DNA of 64,000 nt, from positions 744,001-808,000 of the forward strand of contig NZ_CP054257.1 in the NCBI RefSeq assembly GCF_017893945.1. Reading direction: 5' to 3'. The position numbers and the translations under genes are program-made. Shown piece by piece: positions 6,885 through 16,195 of this stretch; within the stretch, counting starts at the first letter, position 1, and the number at the start of each line of letters is the position of its first letter. The notes beneath the pieces are model-generated. The model saw only the letters and a list, made by a program, of their open reading frames with translations, was not told the origin of the DNA and did no database searches. This stretch comes from Treponema parvum. GTDB taxonomy: Bacteria > Spirochaetota > Spirochaetia > Treponematales > Treponemataceae.

Positions 6885-9581
6885 TTAGATCTTTGCCGCC
6901 TTAATGGCTTTTACCGTATAGTTATAACTATGCTCGTTTATCATAAAGGATATGTCTTCTCCTACTTTGTGATCAAGCAAAGCATCGCCGAACGGCGACA
7001 TATAAGAAATTATTCCGTTATCCGGATCGGATTCCCACGGACCTAAGATCGTGTAAGTTTCGTCCTTTCCCGTATCCTTATTTAAAAGAGTTACCTTTGT
7101 AGCAAAAGATATTACGGAAGTAGTTATCGTAGTGGGATCAAAGATGACGGAACGATTTAGCTCTTCCTGCAGTTTTGCCAAAGTTACGGTAAGGTAGTGC
7201 TGATGCTCTTTTGCCGCCTTGTATTCCGCATTTTCCTTTAAGTCTCCCTGAGAGCGCGCCTCGCTTAAATCTTTTGCGTTCGCGGGAATGTCGACGTTTT
7301 GAATTTGGTCTACAAGCGCCTGCTTTTCTTCCAGCTTTTTAACGGTAACAAGCATTCCGCTCGGCGCGGAAGTTTTTTCTTCAGCCGTATGGAATTTATA
7401 TTCCGGATATTTTTCAAGAATCTTATTGCGCAACGTGGCCTTTATGGAAGACTCAAGGTCGGTTATGTCGTCTATAAGGGTGTACATGCGCGTGATCGTG
7501 TCTTCACCGTTTTCAATCATATACTTGAGTAAGGTGTCGTCTTTAAACAAAAGCTGCGTCGCCGCACGGTTTATCTTTTTATTTTCCGTTGTGTTTACGT
7601 GATTGTTTATTTCACGGAACGTTTGGGTGATTATGTTGAGCAGTCCGATGAGCTGCTTTTCATACGGTATTCCGGCTTCTTTAAACCACTTTTCATTCTG
7701 ACATTCTTTAAACAAATATAAGGCCGCTTCCCTGTATTCGCGCGAATTTTCAAAACTCGCCTGAGCCAGTTTTTGTACTTTTTCAGTATGTCCCGACTTT
7801 ATGAGTGTTTTCAGCATATCCGATGAAAGCACTGCCGGAAACAGTCTGATATACTGATCCGCCCAATCCGGGAGCATTTTTATGGCTGCAAGATAGTTTG
7901 TCTGTAAAGACGTGTTTTTAGAATCTTTTAAAAGATCATACATTGCGCGCGGATTTTCAATGTCGTCGTAAATTTCTTTAAAAGTGTATTTTATAGGAAA
8001 GGCCAGAGACGGAATCTTCGCATTTATGTCGCGCACCACAAGGTATGAGGCAAGAATCTGTTCGTTCACCTTTGTTACCGTCTTTAAAAAACTTGTAAAA
8101 TAGCTGAACATATCGGCGAACAGCTCGCTGCCCTTGTCCGTTTCATCGGCGTTGACAAATTTCATGAGAATTTCTATGCGGGCGAAGAACTGTTTTTGCG
8201 CTTTGAATTCGTTCGACAGTTTTTCTTCCAAACTGATCTCATGCTCGCGCACCGTGTACATGTTTATGTCGTTCGGATTTACGCCGAAGGAAGAATTCGA
8301 TTCCAGAATTTTTTTGGCGGCGGCATTCCAAGAAGTCCATTCGCTCGGAGTTAAAATGGAATCGACCAGTTCCGCCTTTATGCGCTTAAAGTCGCAGTTG
8401 TTGTCAAAACTTTTTATTATAGTCTTTAAAGCCCATTCTTTATCATCTTTTACTTTTTTTGCCAGTTCTTCGCGCGATTTTGTGGCCTTTAATACCCATA
8501 TGTGGTTTTTGGCAAGCGGCGTAAGCGCGTTTACGGCCATCTTTAAAGACATTTCGTGTATGCCGGATCTTTTGCCGAAGTTGATCGTCAAAATGTCGTT
8601 ATGCACCTTACGTATGATGCCGACTCCCCATGAACGGTGAAAGACGAAGTTTTTGGCGTCAAAGGCAATGTGCTTTTCAAAATCGCTTATGGCTTCGAAC
8701 ACGTTTCTGAAATTCTGTGTGAGGTTGGAAGAACGTATGTAATCGTCGAGGTGGCTGTACCCGGCGTATTTGCCTTTAAAGCATTCTATTATTTCTTTTC
8801 GCGCCCAATTATCTTTAGGATCTATGGAAAGGATGAGCTTAAGTATGTCTATCGCGGTGTCCCATTTTTGAGTATCTTTATAATAGGCGTACAGTTCCTG
8901 CATCAAAAGAGCGCTTTTATCGTCGCTTATAGTTTTGGCAACTTTGCGCTGCACCAGCAGAAAAAAATCAATCTCTTCCGGTATGAGCGAAATCAATTTG
9001 GTCCAAACTTCTTTTATTATGTTCAGATTTTTTGCGCTTACATACCGCAAAAGCGCTTTTTTATAATAGGCTATCGCATTTTCTTTGTCCGAAAGTTCTT
9101 CATAGTGTTCGGCAAGGGCTTTGGCAATCTCGGCTTCTTCGTAGTCAAGTTTTACGATCCGCTCGTAAAGTTCCCAAACCTTTTCGTTGTTTTCCGCCCT
9201 GTAACGATCCGCAAGCGTGCGAAGCGCAAATTTATTGTTCGGGTCGTCCGCAAGAATAGACTCGCACAGGTATTCGACGACGGCTTCCTTGTGGTTTTTT
9301 TGAAAGATATCTACGAGCGATACGAGCGCGGAATTATCCAAAGTCCCTTTGCCCAGCGCAAGAATTCCTGAAAAATATAAGGCTATGATGCTGTCTTTGG
9401 AATGCGTCAAATGTTCGTCGCAGAGGGCTTTTATTTCATCGGCGCAGTTTTCATTGCGCGCTTTCTCTATGACGGCGGCAAGTTCAATGAGGTTGTTTTT
9501 CGTATAATTGCTTATGGCGGCGCGCGTCCATGTTTCCTCTTTAAGCATTTCCTGGACGTTTTTTATCAATTCTTCAGACAT
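6885..9581 (-). CDS. greA: giant GreA-family transcript cleavage/elongation factor
   Basis: An 898-residue protein. The last 159 residues (about 740-898) are a full GreA: coiled-coil with the signature ARSQGDLKENAEYKAAKE (the acidic tip Asp and Glu are kept), then the FKBP-like domain ending in SYNYTVKAIKAA. GreA restarts backtracked RNA polymerase by stimulating cleavage of the transcript 3' end. The preceding 740 residues are helical with TPR-like repeats (for example KALAEHYEELSDKENAIAYY). The same architecture is known from Treponema pallidum, so this is a lineage trait rather than a local fusion. AAGGAG precedes the ATG. It is the second gene of a minus-strand pair with a TPR protein 28 bases upstream. 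Confidence 0.92.
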   Translation of the reverse strand: MSEELIKNVQEMLKEETWTRAAISNYTKNNLIELAAVIEKARNENCADEIKALCDEHLTHSKDSIIALYFSGILALGKGTLDNSALVSLVDIFQKNHKEAVVEYLCESILADDPNNKFALRTLADRYRAENNEKVWELYERIVKLDYEEAEIAKALAEHYEELSDKENAIAYYKKALLRYVSAKNLNIIKEVWTKLISLIPEEIDFFLLVQRKVAKTISDDKSALLMQELYAYYKDTQKWDTAIDILKLILSIDPKDNWARKEIIECFKGKYAGYSHLDDYIRSSNLTQNFRNVFEAISDFEKHIAFDAKNFVFHRSWGVGIIRKVHNDILTINFGKRSGIHEMSLKMAVNALTPLAKNHIWVLKATKSREELAKKVKDDKEWALKTIIKSFDNNCDFKRIKAELVDSILTPSEWTSWNAAAKKILESNSSFGVNPNDINMYTVREHEISLEEKLSNEFKAQKQFFARIEILMKFVNADETDKGSELFADMFSYFTSFLKTVTKVNEQILASYLVVRDINAKIPSLAFPIKYTFKEIYDDIENPRAMYDLLKDSKNTSLQTNYLAAIKMLPDWADQYIRLFPAVLSSDMLKTLIKSGHTEKVQKLAQASFENSREYREAALYLFKECQNEKWFKEAGIPYEKQLIGLLNIITQTFREINNHVNTTENKKINRAATQLLFKDDTLLKYMIENGEDTITRMYTLIDDITDLESSIKATLRNKILEKYPEYKFHTAEEKTSAPSGMLVTVKKLEEKQALVDQIQNVDIPANAKDLSEARSQGDLKENAEYKAAKEHQHYLTVTLAKLQEELNRSVIFDPTTITTSVISFATKVTLLNKDTGKDETYTILGPWESDPDNGIISYMSPFGDALLDHKVGEDISFMINEHSYNYTVKAIKAAKI

Positions 9582-9609
9582 AGGTTTCTCCTTATACCGT
9601 CTTCCGGAG

Positions 9610-10539
9610 TTATTTTACAAAAAGCGAATATATCACCGGATCCAATATCTTTATCTTTAACAATACCTGATTGATCTTAGGCTGTTCAGTGTTCGTAAGC
9701 ACATAATGATCGATCAGCCAAAAATACAGGTTTATAAGCCGCGGCGTAAGCAAGGCTTGATCGCTTGACGGATCTTTAGATTCATTCTCTTTGGCATAGA
9801 TATCCTGCTTTAACCTTCCGACTTCCTGAGAACGAAGTTCCCGTTTTATATTGAAGATCCCAAACAAAACTCCGTAAACCGGAACCCATTCCTGCAGGGC
9901 GGCTCCCGTAAATCCCTTGTCCGTAACCTTGCGTATAAGGCAGCAAATCAATTCCGAATCTAAAAAACAGAAGTCGATCTTTTGCGGATCCACAAAAAAA
10001 GCTTCTTTGAACAAAACCTTTGCTTTTTTTTCTTCTCCGCAAAGAGCAAAGCAGTCGGCCAGCTCCGCTATGATCGGCGAAGAACCTGAAAAAAGAGCGT
10101 TAGCTTCCAACAGACAATTTTTTGCCGTTTCGTATTCGCCGAATTTTTTATGGCAGAGCCCGATCTTGCGGTAAATTTCAGCTTTTTGTCTGGGATCCGC
10201 CTCGTTTATCAGTTTATTATAATTTTCAAGCGCCAACGTAAAAAAACCGCGCCTTGCGGCGTACAGTATGTCGTGCGGAGTTTTTTCTCCTGCAGCTCTG
10301 CCTTCGAACGCTTTCCATTCGTGGATGATGCTTTCGCCTCGTTCAAAAGGATCTTCAACGGATTCGATTTGTCTTAACGAATTTATCATAAAATGGCAGC
10401 AGCTGAGCGCAAAAAGTATGTCTTTGTTGTCCAAATCGGACTCTGCTGCGTTTTCAAGAATTTGCTTTGCGTCTTGCGGTTTACCGTTTTCGAGGAATCC
10501 GTATGCTTGTGTCAGGTTTTCACTCAATTGAATTCCCAT
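9610..10539 (-). CDS. TPR-repeat protein, function unknown
   Basis: A 309-residue cytoplasmic protein without signal peptide or membrane segment. TPR-like helical pairs are seen at about 7-40 (ENLTQAYGFLENGKPQDAKQIL), 110-150 (ALENYNKLINEADPRQKAEIYRKIGLCHKKFGEYETAK) and 155-185. The C-terminal 100 residues are not recognised. It is co-directional with and just upstream of the giant greA, suggesting one operon and perhaps a role with that TPR-rich extension. No ribosome site precedes the ATG. A promoter ends 13 nt upstream. Confidence 0.75.
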   Translation of the reverse strand: MGIQLSENLTQAYGFLENGKPQDAKQILENAAESDLDNKDILFALSCCHFMINSLRQIESVEDPFERGESIIHEWKAFEGRAAGEKTPHDILYAARRGFFTLALENYNKLINEADPRQKAEIYRKIGLCHKKFGEYETAKNCLLEANALFSGSSPIIAELADCFALCGEEKKAKVLFKEAFFVDPQKIDFCFLDSELICCLIRKVTDKGFTGAALQEWVPVYGVLFGIFNIKRELRSQEVGRLKQDIYAKENESKDPSSDQALLTPRLINLYFWLIDHYVLTNTEQPKINQVLLKIKILDPVIYSLFVK

Positions 10540-10839
10540 AGGCGTATCTTTTATTATACTAAAAAGAGCTTTTTAGTCAATGAAAATACTAAAAGTGAGC
10601 GAATAAAGGGAAAAATTTATACTATGTTTTTGGCGACTGTGTCAAGATGTTTTTTGTGATTTTTGGAAAACCGCGGCTGACGTATGAGCATGGTAAAATA
10701 CTCACACTAATTCAAGGCGAAAAAGACGGAACGCGAGGCGTCAGGACGCTGCCGGGAGTGTAGTCTTTTTTTATACCGTATATTCCCATGGCGGATTTTA
10801 TTTAAAAGACGCGGGCTCTAAACATGCGCTCCCAACAGA
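10540..10839. other. divergent intergenic region between the TPR gene and rpe
   Basis: About 340 bases separate two divergently transcribed genes. Each end holds a sigma70-like promoter (10553-10580 minus, 10840-10868 plus). The middle holds an imperfect hairpin-prone stretch (about 10720-10770, AAAAAGAC pairing with GTCTTTTT) but no convincing RNA gene or frame. Confidence 0.4.
10553..10580 (-). promoter_or_regulatory. promoter of TPR-greA unit with a dyad in the spacer
   Basis: On the minus strand TTGACT (10575-10580), 16-nt spacer, TATAAT (10553-10558). The start codon follows 13 nt after the -10. A near-perfect palindrome with 9-bp arms (ACTAAAAAG / CTTTTTAGT) spans 10558-10577, filling the spacer. 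Confidence 0.55.
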
Positions 10840-10868
10840 TTTACAACCGCTTATTCATCTGATAATAT
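10840..10868 (+). promoter_or_regulatory. rpe promoter, start codon 9 nt after the -10
   Basis: TTTACA 10840-10845, 17-nt spacer, TAATAT 10863-10868, ATG at 10878 with no Shine-Dalgarno. Confidence 0.45.
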
Positions 10869-10877
10869 AAAAGCGCA

Positions 10878-11504
10878 ATGAAAAAACCGATTTTAGCTCC
10901 TTCCCTGCTTTCCGCAGATCTTTCCGATTTAAAAGGAGCATTTGAACAGATAGAAAAAAACAAAGCGGGCGCCGTTCACATAGACGTTATGGACGGAAGG
11001 TTTGTTCCTCAAATTACTTACGGGCAGCCCGTTATAAAATCGATCAGGGGGCTTTCAAAACTGCCTTTCGATATTCACCTTATGGTTGAACACCCTGAAG
11101 ACCAAATTGAAAGTTTTGCTGAAGCCGGCGCGGATTGGATCACTTTTCACTATGAAAATAACGTGCATATAAATCGAATGATACAAAGCATCCGTTCCTT
11201 AGGCAAAAAAGCGGGAATCGCCATAGTTCCGTCCACGCCGGTAGTCTTGCTTTCGGAAATTCTTCCTGAAATCGACCTTGTCCTTGTGATGACCGTAAAT
11301 CCCGGATTCGGGGGACAAAAATTTATAGAAGGATGTTTAGGCAAAATCGGACAATTAAAAAAAATACGGCAGGAAAACGGTTATTCTTTTGATATTTCCG
11401 TCGACGGCGGCATAAATGCAAAGACCTTGCCGCCCGTTATCGAAGCCGGCGCCGATATAATAGTTTCGGGCTCCGCCTTTTTTTCAGGAGGTCTTAAGTG
11501 GTAA
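10878..11504 (+). CDS. rpe: ribulose-phosphate 3-epimerase
   Basis: A TIM-barrel enzyme of the pentose phosphate pathway interconverting D-ribulose 5-phosphate and D-xylulose 5-phosphate. Motifs in order: APSLLSADLSDL, HIDVMDGRFVPQITYG (metal His and Asp), DIHLMVEHPE, VMTVNPGFGGQKFIE and ISVDGGINAKT. At 208 residues it is about 10 shorter than usual: the final helix is cut short after VSGSAFFSGG, and its last codons overlap the ribosome site and GTG of the next gene. The epimerase active-site residues are upstream of this and complete. First gene of a unit continuing through three envelope genes. Confidence 0.93.
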   Translation: MKKPILAPSLLSADLSDLKGAFEQIEKNKAGAVHIDVMDGRFVPQITYGQPVIKSIRGLSKLPFDIHLMVEHPEDQIESFAEAGADWITFHYENNVHINRMIQSIRSLGKKAGIAIVPSTPVVLLSEILPEIDLVLVMTVNPGFGGQKFIEGCLGKIGQLKKIRQENGYSFDISVDGGINAKTLPPVIEAGADIIVSGSAFFSGGLKW

Positions 11505-12394
11505 ATGTAAAAAAATATGTTTCGGTCGCATTAGGCGCCTTGGTCTTGCTTGCGTGTTTTCCGCTCGGCGCTCAAAAAGTTTCGGCCGCCGCCGCAAGGC
11601 AAGCCGTTTCCCAGGGGCTTGAAGCATACCGCGCAAAAGACTGGGAATCTGCGGTCTTCCTTTTGCGGAAGGCGGTTTCGTTGTATGAAAATTCCGATCC
11701 CGACACATTGTACATTCTTATTGTGGCGGAGATGTACAGCAAAGATTATTCCGGGGCGCTTTCGGACAGCGAGACCTTTTTAGACGCCCATAAAAATTCT
11801 TCTTACGTTCCTTATGTGAATTATCAGAGGGGACGCGCTTTATATCACCTCGGCGACTACGAAGCTTCCGTTATGGTGTTAAGTGATTTTTGTCATGAAA
11901 ATCCCGAAAACGAGATGTATTCTTCCGCACTGTTTTGGCTTGCCGAATCATTTTATGTCGCCTGCCGATATGACACGGCGCGCGGCCTTTACGAGCGTAT
12001 AATTACGGATTTTTCCGAAGATCCTCGGGCTGCCGAAGCGCAATACCGCATCGAAGTGATCGATCAACGTCTTAGAGAAGAAAAGCTCCTTTACCTTCTT
12101 AAAAAGACCGGGGAAGAATATCTTGCGGCAAAAGAAAACTATGAAAAAAATATTAAAGAATATCAGGCGGAAGGGCTTGCGGGATTGCAGAGGCGTTTGA
12201 GATCCGAACAGGACAAAAATGCGGCGCTTTCGGCGGAAGTTGAAAATTTAAAGCGCAAAAACAGCGACTTGCAAAACGATGTCGATACGTTGAATGCTCT
12301 TTCATCGTCATCCAAAGAAAATCCCGGCATTTTGATTTTAAAAGAAAAGGCCGAGGAAATTGAAAATTTAATCAATCCCAAAAACGGGCGGTAA
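11498..12394 (+). CDS. exported TPR protein (YbgF/BamD-like)
   Basis: 298 residues with an N-terminal signal segment (VSVALGALVLLACFPLGAQ, about 8-26). A C13-14-like Cys is not in a good lipobox. TPR pairs run from about 30 to 190 (QGLEAYRAKDWESAVFLLRKAV, YQRGRALYHLGDYEASVMVL, WLAESFYVACRYDTARGLYERI), followed by a charged coiled coil to about 270. The layout resembles periplasmic TPR factors of the outer-membrane assembly or Tol systems, but the exact role is unknown. Start is GTG 11498 with AGGAGG at 11486-11491, overlapping rpe by seven bases, so translation is coupled. Confidence 0.75.
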   Translation: MVNVKKYVSVALGALVLLACFPLGAQKVSAAAARQAVSQGLEAYRAKDWESAVFLLRKAVSLYENSDPDTLYILIVAEMYSKDYSGALSDSETFLDAHKNSSYVPYVNYQRGRALYHLGDYEASVMVLSDFCHENPENEMYSSALFWLAESFYVACRYDTARGLYERIITDFSEDPRAAEAQYRIEVIDQRLREEKLLYLLKKTGEEYLAAKENYEKNIKEYQAEGLAGLQRRLRSEQDKNAALSAEVENLKRKNSDLQNDVDTLNALSSSSKENPGILILKEKAEEIENLINPKNGR

Positions 12395-12398
12395 TGCA

Positions 12399-13775
12399 AT
12401 GAAGATAAAAAAGACCTTTTTGTTTTTAAGTTTTTTTGTTTTCCTTTCGTCTTTTGCGCTTGTAAAATCGGTTTCGGAAGATCAATCATCTTCGATTTCC
12501 GATGAAGATGTCTTGTCGCCTGAGCTGCCTGTAACGCTTGAAAAAAAGAGCAGGTTCGTTCGTAAAAGTTTTACCGCCGCAAAGGGATCTGCAGGGGTGG
12601 CTCTTCAAAAAAATATGGGAACGTTCGGGCTGTATGCGGTTTTTCCCGAAGGTTTTGTAAAACCCGTTATCGCTTCCCGTCCGGATTTTTCTTCCAGCGG
12701 CTTTTACCTTAAAAGCGGAAATTCGGTCTATCAGCTTAACCGTTTGGGAGGGATCCCTTACCGCCTTGCCGTATCGGACGGCAGCGCCCAAATTGTTTAC
12801 ACTATCCGAAAAGAGCGCGTACAGGCTGAAGTTTCGCTTTCGATGGAGATCGGGGCGAGTTCAAAAGACGCTGAAGCGGATGTTATAAAGTTCACAGTAG
12901 AAACGACCAACACGGGATCGGATAAAAGGAATTTTGCCGTACGCGGCGTATTTGACACCGTTTTGGGAGAAATGGCTTATACTAATTTTTCTACGGCAAA
13001 AATTCCGCGGATCGACGCCGAAAGACAATTCACTACAATGCTCACGGAAAAATGGATAGTTTCAAAGAACGAATCCACGGCTATGCAGATTGTCCTTTCG
13101 GGCGCAGGCATTACGCCGCCTAAAACTGTTACGCTTGCGAACAGGGACATTATTTCTTCCGGAGCGTGGGACGGCTCGTATTACCGCGAAAACAGAATAT
13201 TCAATTCGATCATGTCTTATAATAACTCCGCGGTCGACATAGTTTGGAATGATTTTTCGCTTTCTCCGGGGCAAAAAAGCGCCGTAACGTTTTATGTGGT
13301 TATAGGAGTTGAAGGAAGACAGCCCTCCGGAGCCAAGCTTTTAAATTCCTTGGCGGCAGGCGAACCCGGTTTTTTTGCCGCACCTGCTATTTCTCCTGCG
13401 ACGGCCGCCGTGACCGCGACGGCCGCCGTATCTGCGGCGCACTCCGCGTCTGAAAATCCCGCCGCGTCCGTGACTTCTTCCGCGCCGGCAGAGACTTTAG
13501 ATGAAGCGGTTTCGGATCCGGGTGCCGGCGATAAAATTTCAGATTCCGATGAGCTGCAAAAACTCAATGCGGCGGCTAAAGGTTCATCGCCTGTAGAATC
13601 GGCGGAATTTAACGCTCTTTCGGATAAGTATCCCAATCTCGACCTTGATTACGTGCAGTCCCTGATCGACAGGATAAACAGTTTGGAAACTTCCGGAAAT
13701 GTTATCGATCCGGACGAGATTGTAAGGCTCAACGACGAGCTGGATGCCGTTTTATCGGTTTTGAGGAACAAGTAA
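12399..13775 (+). CDS. exported protein of unknown function
   Basis: 458 residues. Signal peptide at about 5-25 (TFLFLSFFVFLSSFALV). The region from about 50 to 310 looks beta-rich (repeated strand-like FTVETTNTG, FYVVIGVEG) and may be a sandwich domain. An Ala/Ser/Pro/Thr linker follows at about 320-400, then a charged helical tail (LDYVQSLIDRINSLETSG). I do not recognise a family. It sits between two TPR genes in the rpe-recA unit, 4 bases from each neighbour, so a shared envelope task is likely. Confidence 0.7.
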   Translation: MKIKKTFLFLSFFVFLSSFALVKSVSEDQSSSISDEDVLSPELPVTLEKKSRFVRKSFTAAKGSAGVALQKNMGTFGLYAVFPEGFVKPVIASRPDFSSSGFYLKSGNSVYQLNRLGGIPYRLAVSDGSAQIVYTIRKERVQAEVSLSMEIGASSKDAEADVIKFTVETTNTGSDKRNFAVRGVFDTVLGEMAYTNFSTAKIPRIDAERQFTTMLTEKWIVSKNESTAMQIVLSGAGITPPKTVTLANRDIISSGAWDGSYYRENRIFNSIMSYNNSAVDIVWNDFSLSPGQKSAVTFYVVIGVEGRQPSGAKLLNSLAAGEPGFFAAPAISPATAAVTATAAVSAAHSASENPAASVTSSAPAETLDEAVSDPGAGDKISDSDELQKLNAAAKGSSPVESAEFNALSDKYPNLDLDYVQSLIDRINSLETSGNVIDPDEIVRLNDELDAVLSVLRNK

Positions 13776-13778
13776 AAA

Positions 13779-14897
13779 ATGCGCCGTTCAGCTCTTGATA
13801 CAGCCTGTACATTGATAAAGCAGCGGCAATTTGCAAAGGCCATAACTCTGCTTGAAGGGCGTTCAGATATATATGAAGAAAATTTCGATTACTACATAAC
13901 GCTGGGGACAGCCTGCCTTTATGTGGGCGACGCGGGAACCGCTTCAAAGTATTATCGCAGGGCGCGTACGATAAAACTTACCGATACGCGTCTTTTGCTG
14001 GGGCAGGCTGCGATCTATCTGCGCCGCGGCGACACTGACAGGGCGTTGAGATATTACCTTGACATTATCGACAGCGATCCGGGAAATAAGATCGCGCTGC
14101 GCGCTATGGAATTCATACGCACAAAGGGAGATTACGATACGATTTGCCGCTGGGTGGACAGCGGACGCATAGAACAGTTTTATCCTGAAATCGGAGTGGA
14201 TCCGTTTCGCATTTTGAGTTTTATCATTCCCGTTTTAGTATTTGCGCTCGGAGCCGTATTGGTGTTTAACCTGGCATATAAAAAGCCTGCCGTAAACGGG
14301 CCGCGAGCAAACCTTAACGCCGTAGCCCTCACTAAGGATGAAGAAAAAAATGCTCAGGAAAGAGATTTATCAGGGCAGACTTACCGCTATATTTTGACGG
14401 ACGCCCAAATTTCAGAATCTTATAAAAAGGCTATGGAATTTTTTCAGGAAGAAAACGATAATGCGGCTCAGATCGAGCTTAACAGAATAGTAAATTCTAA
14501 CGCCGCTTTTTCAATAAAACAAAAAGCAAATGTGTTTATGGGCTATCTTAAAGAAGCCACTTTTGATACAATACAAAAAGCTCAAAACAACTATACATAT
14601 AAACAGGTTTCATCCGACGTGCCGCTTTACCTTAACTGCTGTATTTCGTGGACCGGGCGCATTTCAAACGCAAGGACTCTGGGAGACGCTTTTGAGTGCG
14701 ATCTTTTAGTCGGCTATGAAACCATGAAACGCGTTGACGGGATCGTCCCCGTTTTCTTTGAAAAAGCGCCGGAGCCTCCGATCGACGGAGAAAAGCCCGT
14801 TAGAATTTTGGCTAAGGTGGCGTTGAAAGACGGTTTTTTGAGCTTGGAAGGAAGATCCGTTTACCAAAGCGTAAACGATTCTCTTGAGTTAAGATAA
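13779..14897 (+). CDS. TPR protein with one membrane anchor
   Basis: 372 residues. Residues 1-135 carry TPR-type repeats ([41 protein letters not shown]). One membrane helix follows at about 145-167 ([20 protein letters not shown]), then a 200-residue domain without a recognised family. Orientation is probably TPR inside, C-terminus in the periplasm. Third of three linked envelope genes that precede recA. The gap to recA (95 bases) holds a small hairpin, so recA may also have its own promoter. Confidence 0.72.
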   Translation: MRRSALDTACTLIKQRQFAKAITLLEGRSDIYEENFDYYITLGTACLYVGDAGTASKYYRRARTIKLTDTRLLLGQAAIYLRRGDTDRALRYYLDIIDSDPGNKIALRAMEFIRTKGDYDTICRWVDSGRIEQFYPEIGVDPFRILSFIIPVLVFALGAVLVFNLAYKKPAVNGPRANLNAVALTKDEEKNAQERDLSGQTYRYILTDAQISESYKKAMEFFQEENDNAAQIELNRIVNSNAAFSIKQKANVFMGYLKEATFDTIQKAQNNYTYKQVSSDVPLYLNCCISWTGRISNARTLGDAFECDLLVGYETMKRVDGIVPVFFEKAPEPPIDGEKPVRILAKVALKDGFLSLEGRSVYQSVNDSLELR

Positions 14898-14927
14898 GGG
14901 CTGTCTCAAAAACAGTTAAAATGCGGC

Positions 14928-14955
14928 ATTGCAGAAAATTCAATGTCCGTGCAAT
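14928..14955. repeat. partial copy of the dispersed hairpin element
   Basis: ATTGCA / TGCAAT arms around a 16-nt loop, preceded by ATGCGGC. The left half (from 14921) matches the left arm and loop start of the full copies at 51865-51908 and 32772-32811 (the latter on the minus strand). The right arm is not conserved. Confidence 0.4.
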
Positions 14956-14992
14956 TAATACAGTAAGTTCCTGTGGGAGGGAAGGCAGTAAA

Positions 14993-16195
14993 ATGGCAGA
15001 AAGCAAAGATATTCCGGCAGCCGGCGAACAGTCCGAAAAAATGAAAGCTCTTGAGGCGGCTAGGCTTCAAATCGAAAAACAATTCGGTCAGGGTTCCTTG
15101 ATGAAGCTGGGGACAAAGGCCAACACGGCCGGCATAGACGTAATACCGTCAGGCTCTATTTTGCTTGACGAAGCGCTTGGAATCGGCGGCTATCCGCGCG
15201 GCCGCATCATTGAAATGTTCGGGCCGGAATCTTCAGGTAAGACTACGCTCGCCCTGCATGCGATCGCCGAAGCGCAAAAGCTCGGCGGAATCGCCGCTTT
15301 TATCGACGCGGAACACGCGCTTGATCCCCAGTACGCAAAGGCTTTGGGGGTTAACATAGACGAACTGTGGGTTTCCCAGCCGGACACGGGCGAACAGGCT
15401 CTTGAAATTGCGGAAAGCCTTGTGAGAAGCGGCGCCGTGGACATAATCGTCATAGATTCCGTAGCGGCGCTCACGCCTCAAGCCGAAATCGAAGGTGAAA
15501 TGGGCGACAGCCACATGGGGCTTCAGGCCCGCCTTATGAGCCAGGCGCTGCGAAAGCTTACGGCCATAATAGGAAAATCCAATTCCATCCTTGTGTTTAT
15601 AAACCAGATACGCATGAAGATCGGCGTGATGTTCGGAAATCCCGAAACTACTACGGGCGGAAACGCTCTTAAATTTTATTCTTCGGTGAGGCTTGAAATC
15701 CGCCGCATAGAATCCATAGAAAGCAAGAGTTCCGAAGAAGCGGTCGGTAATCACGTGCGCGTAAAAGTTGTAAAAAACAAGGTCGCTCCGCCTTTCCGCA
15801 AGGTTGAAATCGATATTTATTTCGGCAAGGGAATATCCGCCGTAGCAAGTCTGCTCGACTCCGCCGTAAAACACGGTCTTATAGACAAAAAAGGCGCTTG
15901 GTACACGGCAGGCGAAGAAAAAGTCGGGCAGGGAAAGGAAAACGCGATTGCATTTTTAGAGCAGAACAAGGAATTTACTCAAAAGATTGAAACACAGCTT
16001 AGAGAATCTCTGTTTCCGTTTCAGGTTTTAAAAGCCAAGGAAATGCTCCCTTCGGGAAAGATCGCCGCCGCAAAAGCCTCTGCAAAGATGCGCTCCGCTG
16101 CTGACAGCCGTGTAGAACTTACGCCTAAAGGTTCCGCTATAGCAAAGGAGCAGGGAAAAAGCGAAGGTGAAACTCCTCCTTCCGAATTATTTTAA
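14993..16195 (+). CDS. recA: recombinase RecA
   Basis: RecA forms filaments on single-stranded DNA, drives strand exchange and stimulates LexA-type cleavage. Walker A is GPESSGKT at residues 77-84. The Walker B region [12 protein letters not shown], loop [21 protein letters not shown] and the [22 protein letters not shown] block follow. At 400 residues it is longer than the common 350 because of a charged C-terminal tail after the SLFPFQ region. The ATG at 14993 is preferred over the in-frame start 72 bases upstream because GGGAGGGAAGG precedes it and [13 protein letters not shown] fits the family. The stop overlaps the folK start. No obvious LexA box was seen upstream. Confidence 0.97.
   Translation: MAESKDIPAAGEQSEKMKALEAARLQIEKQFGQGSLMKLGTKANTAGIDVIPSGSILLDEALGIGGYPRGRIIEMFGPESSGKTTLALHAIAEAQKLGGIAAFIDAEHALDPQYAKALGVNIDELWVSQPDTGEQALEIAESLVRSGAVDIIVIDSVAALTPQAEIEGEMGDSHMGLQARLMSQALRKLTAIIGKSNSILVFINQIRMKIGVMFGNPETTTGGNALKFYSSVRLEIRRIESIESKSSEEAVGNHVRVKVVKNKVAPPFRKVEIDIYFGKGISAVASLLDSAVKHGLIDKKGAWYTAGEEKVGQGKENAIAFLEQNKEFTQKIETQLRESLFPFQVLKAKEMLPSGKIAAAKASAKMRSAADSRVELTPKGSAIAKEQGKSEGETPPSELF

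Noticed and set aside
13292-13636. Minus-strand frame of 114 codons inside the exported protein gene
   Set aside because: It is the complement of the Ala/Ser/Pro linker of the plus-strand gene and has no start context.
15233-15874. Long minus-strand frame opposite recA
   Set aside because: An antisense shadow of recA: the plus-strand protein is complete and conserved.
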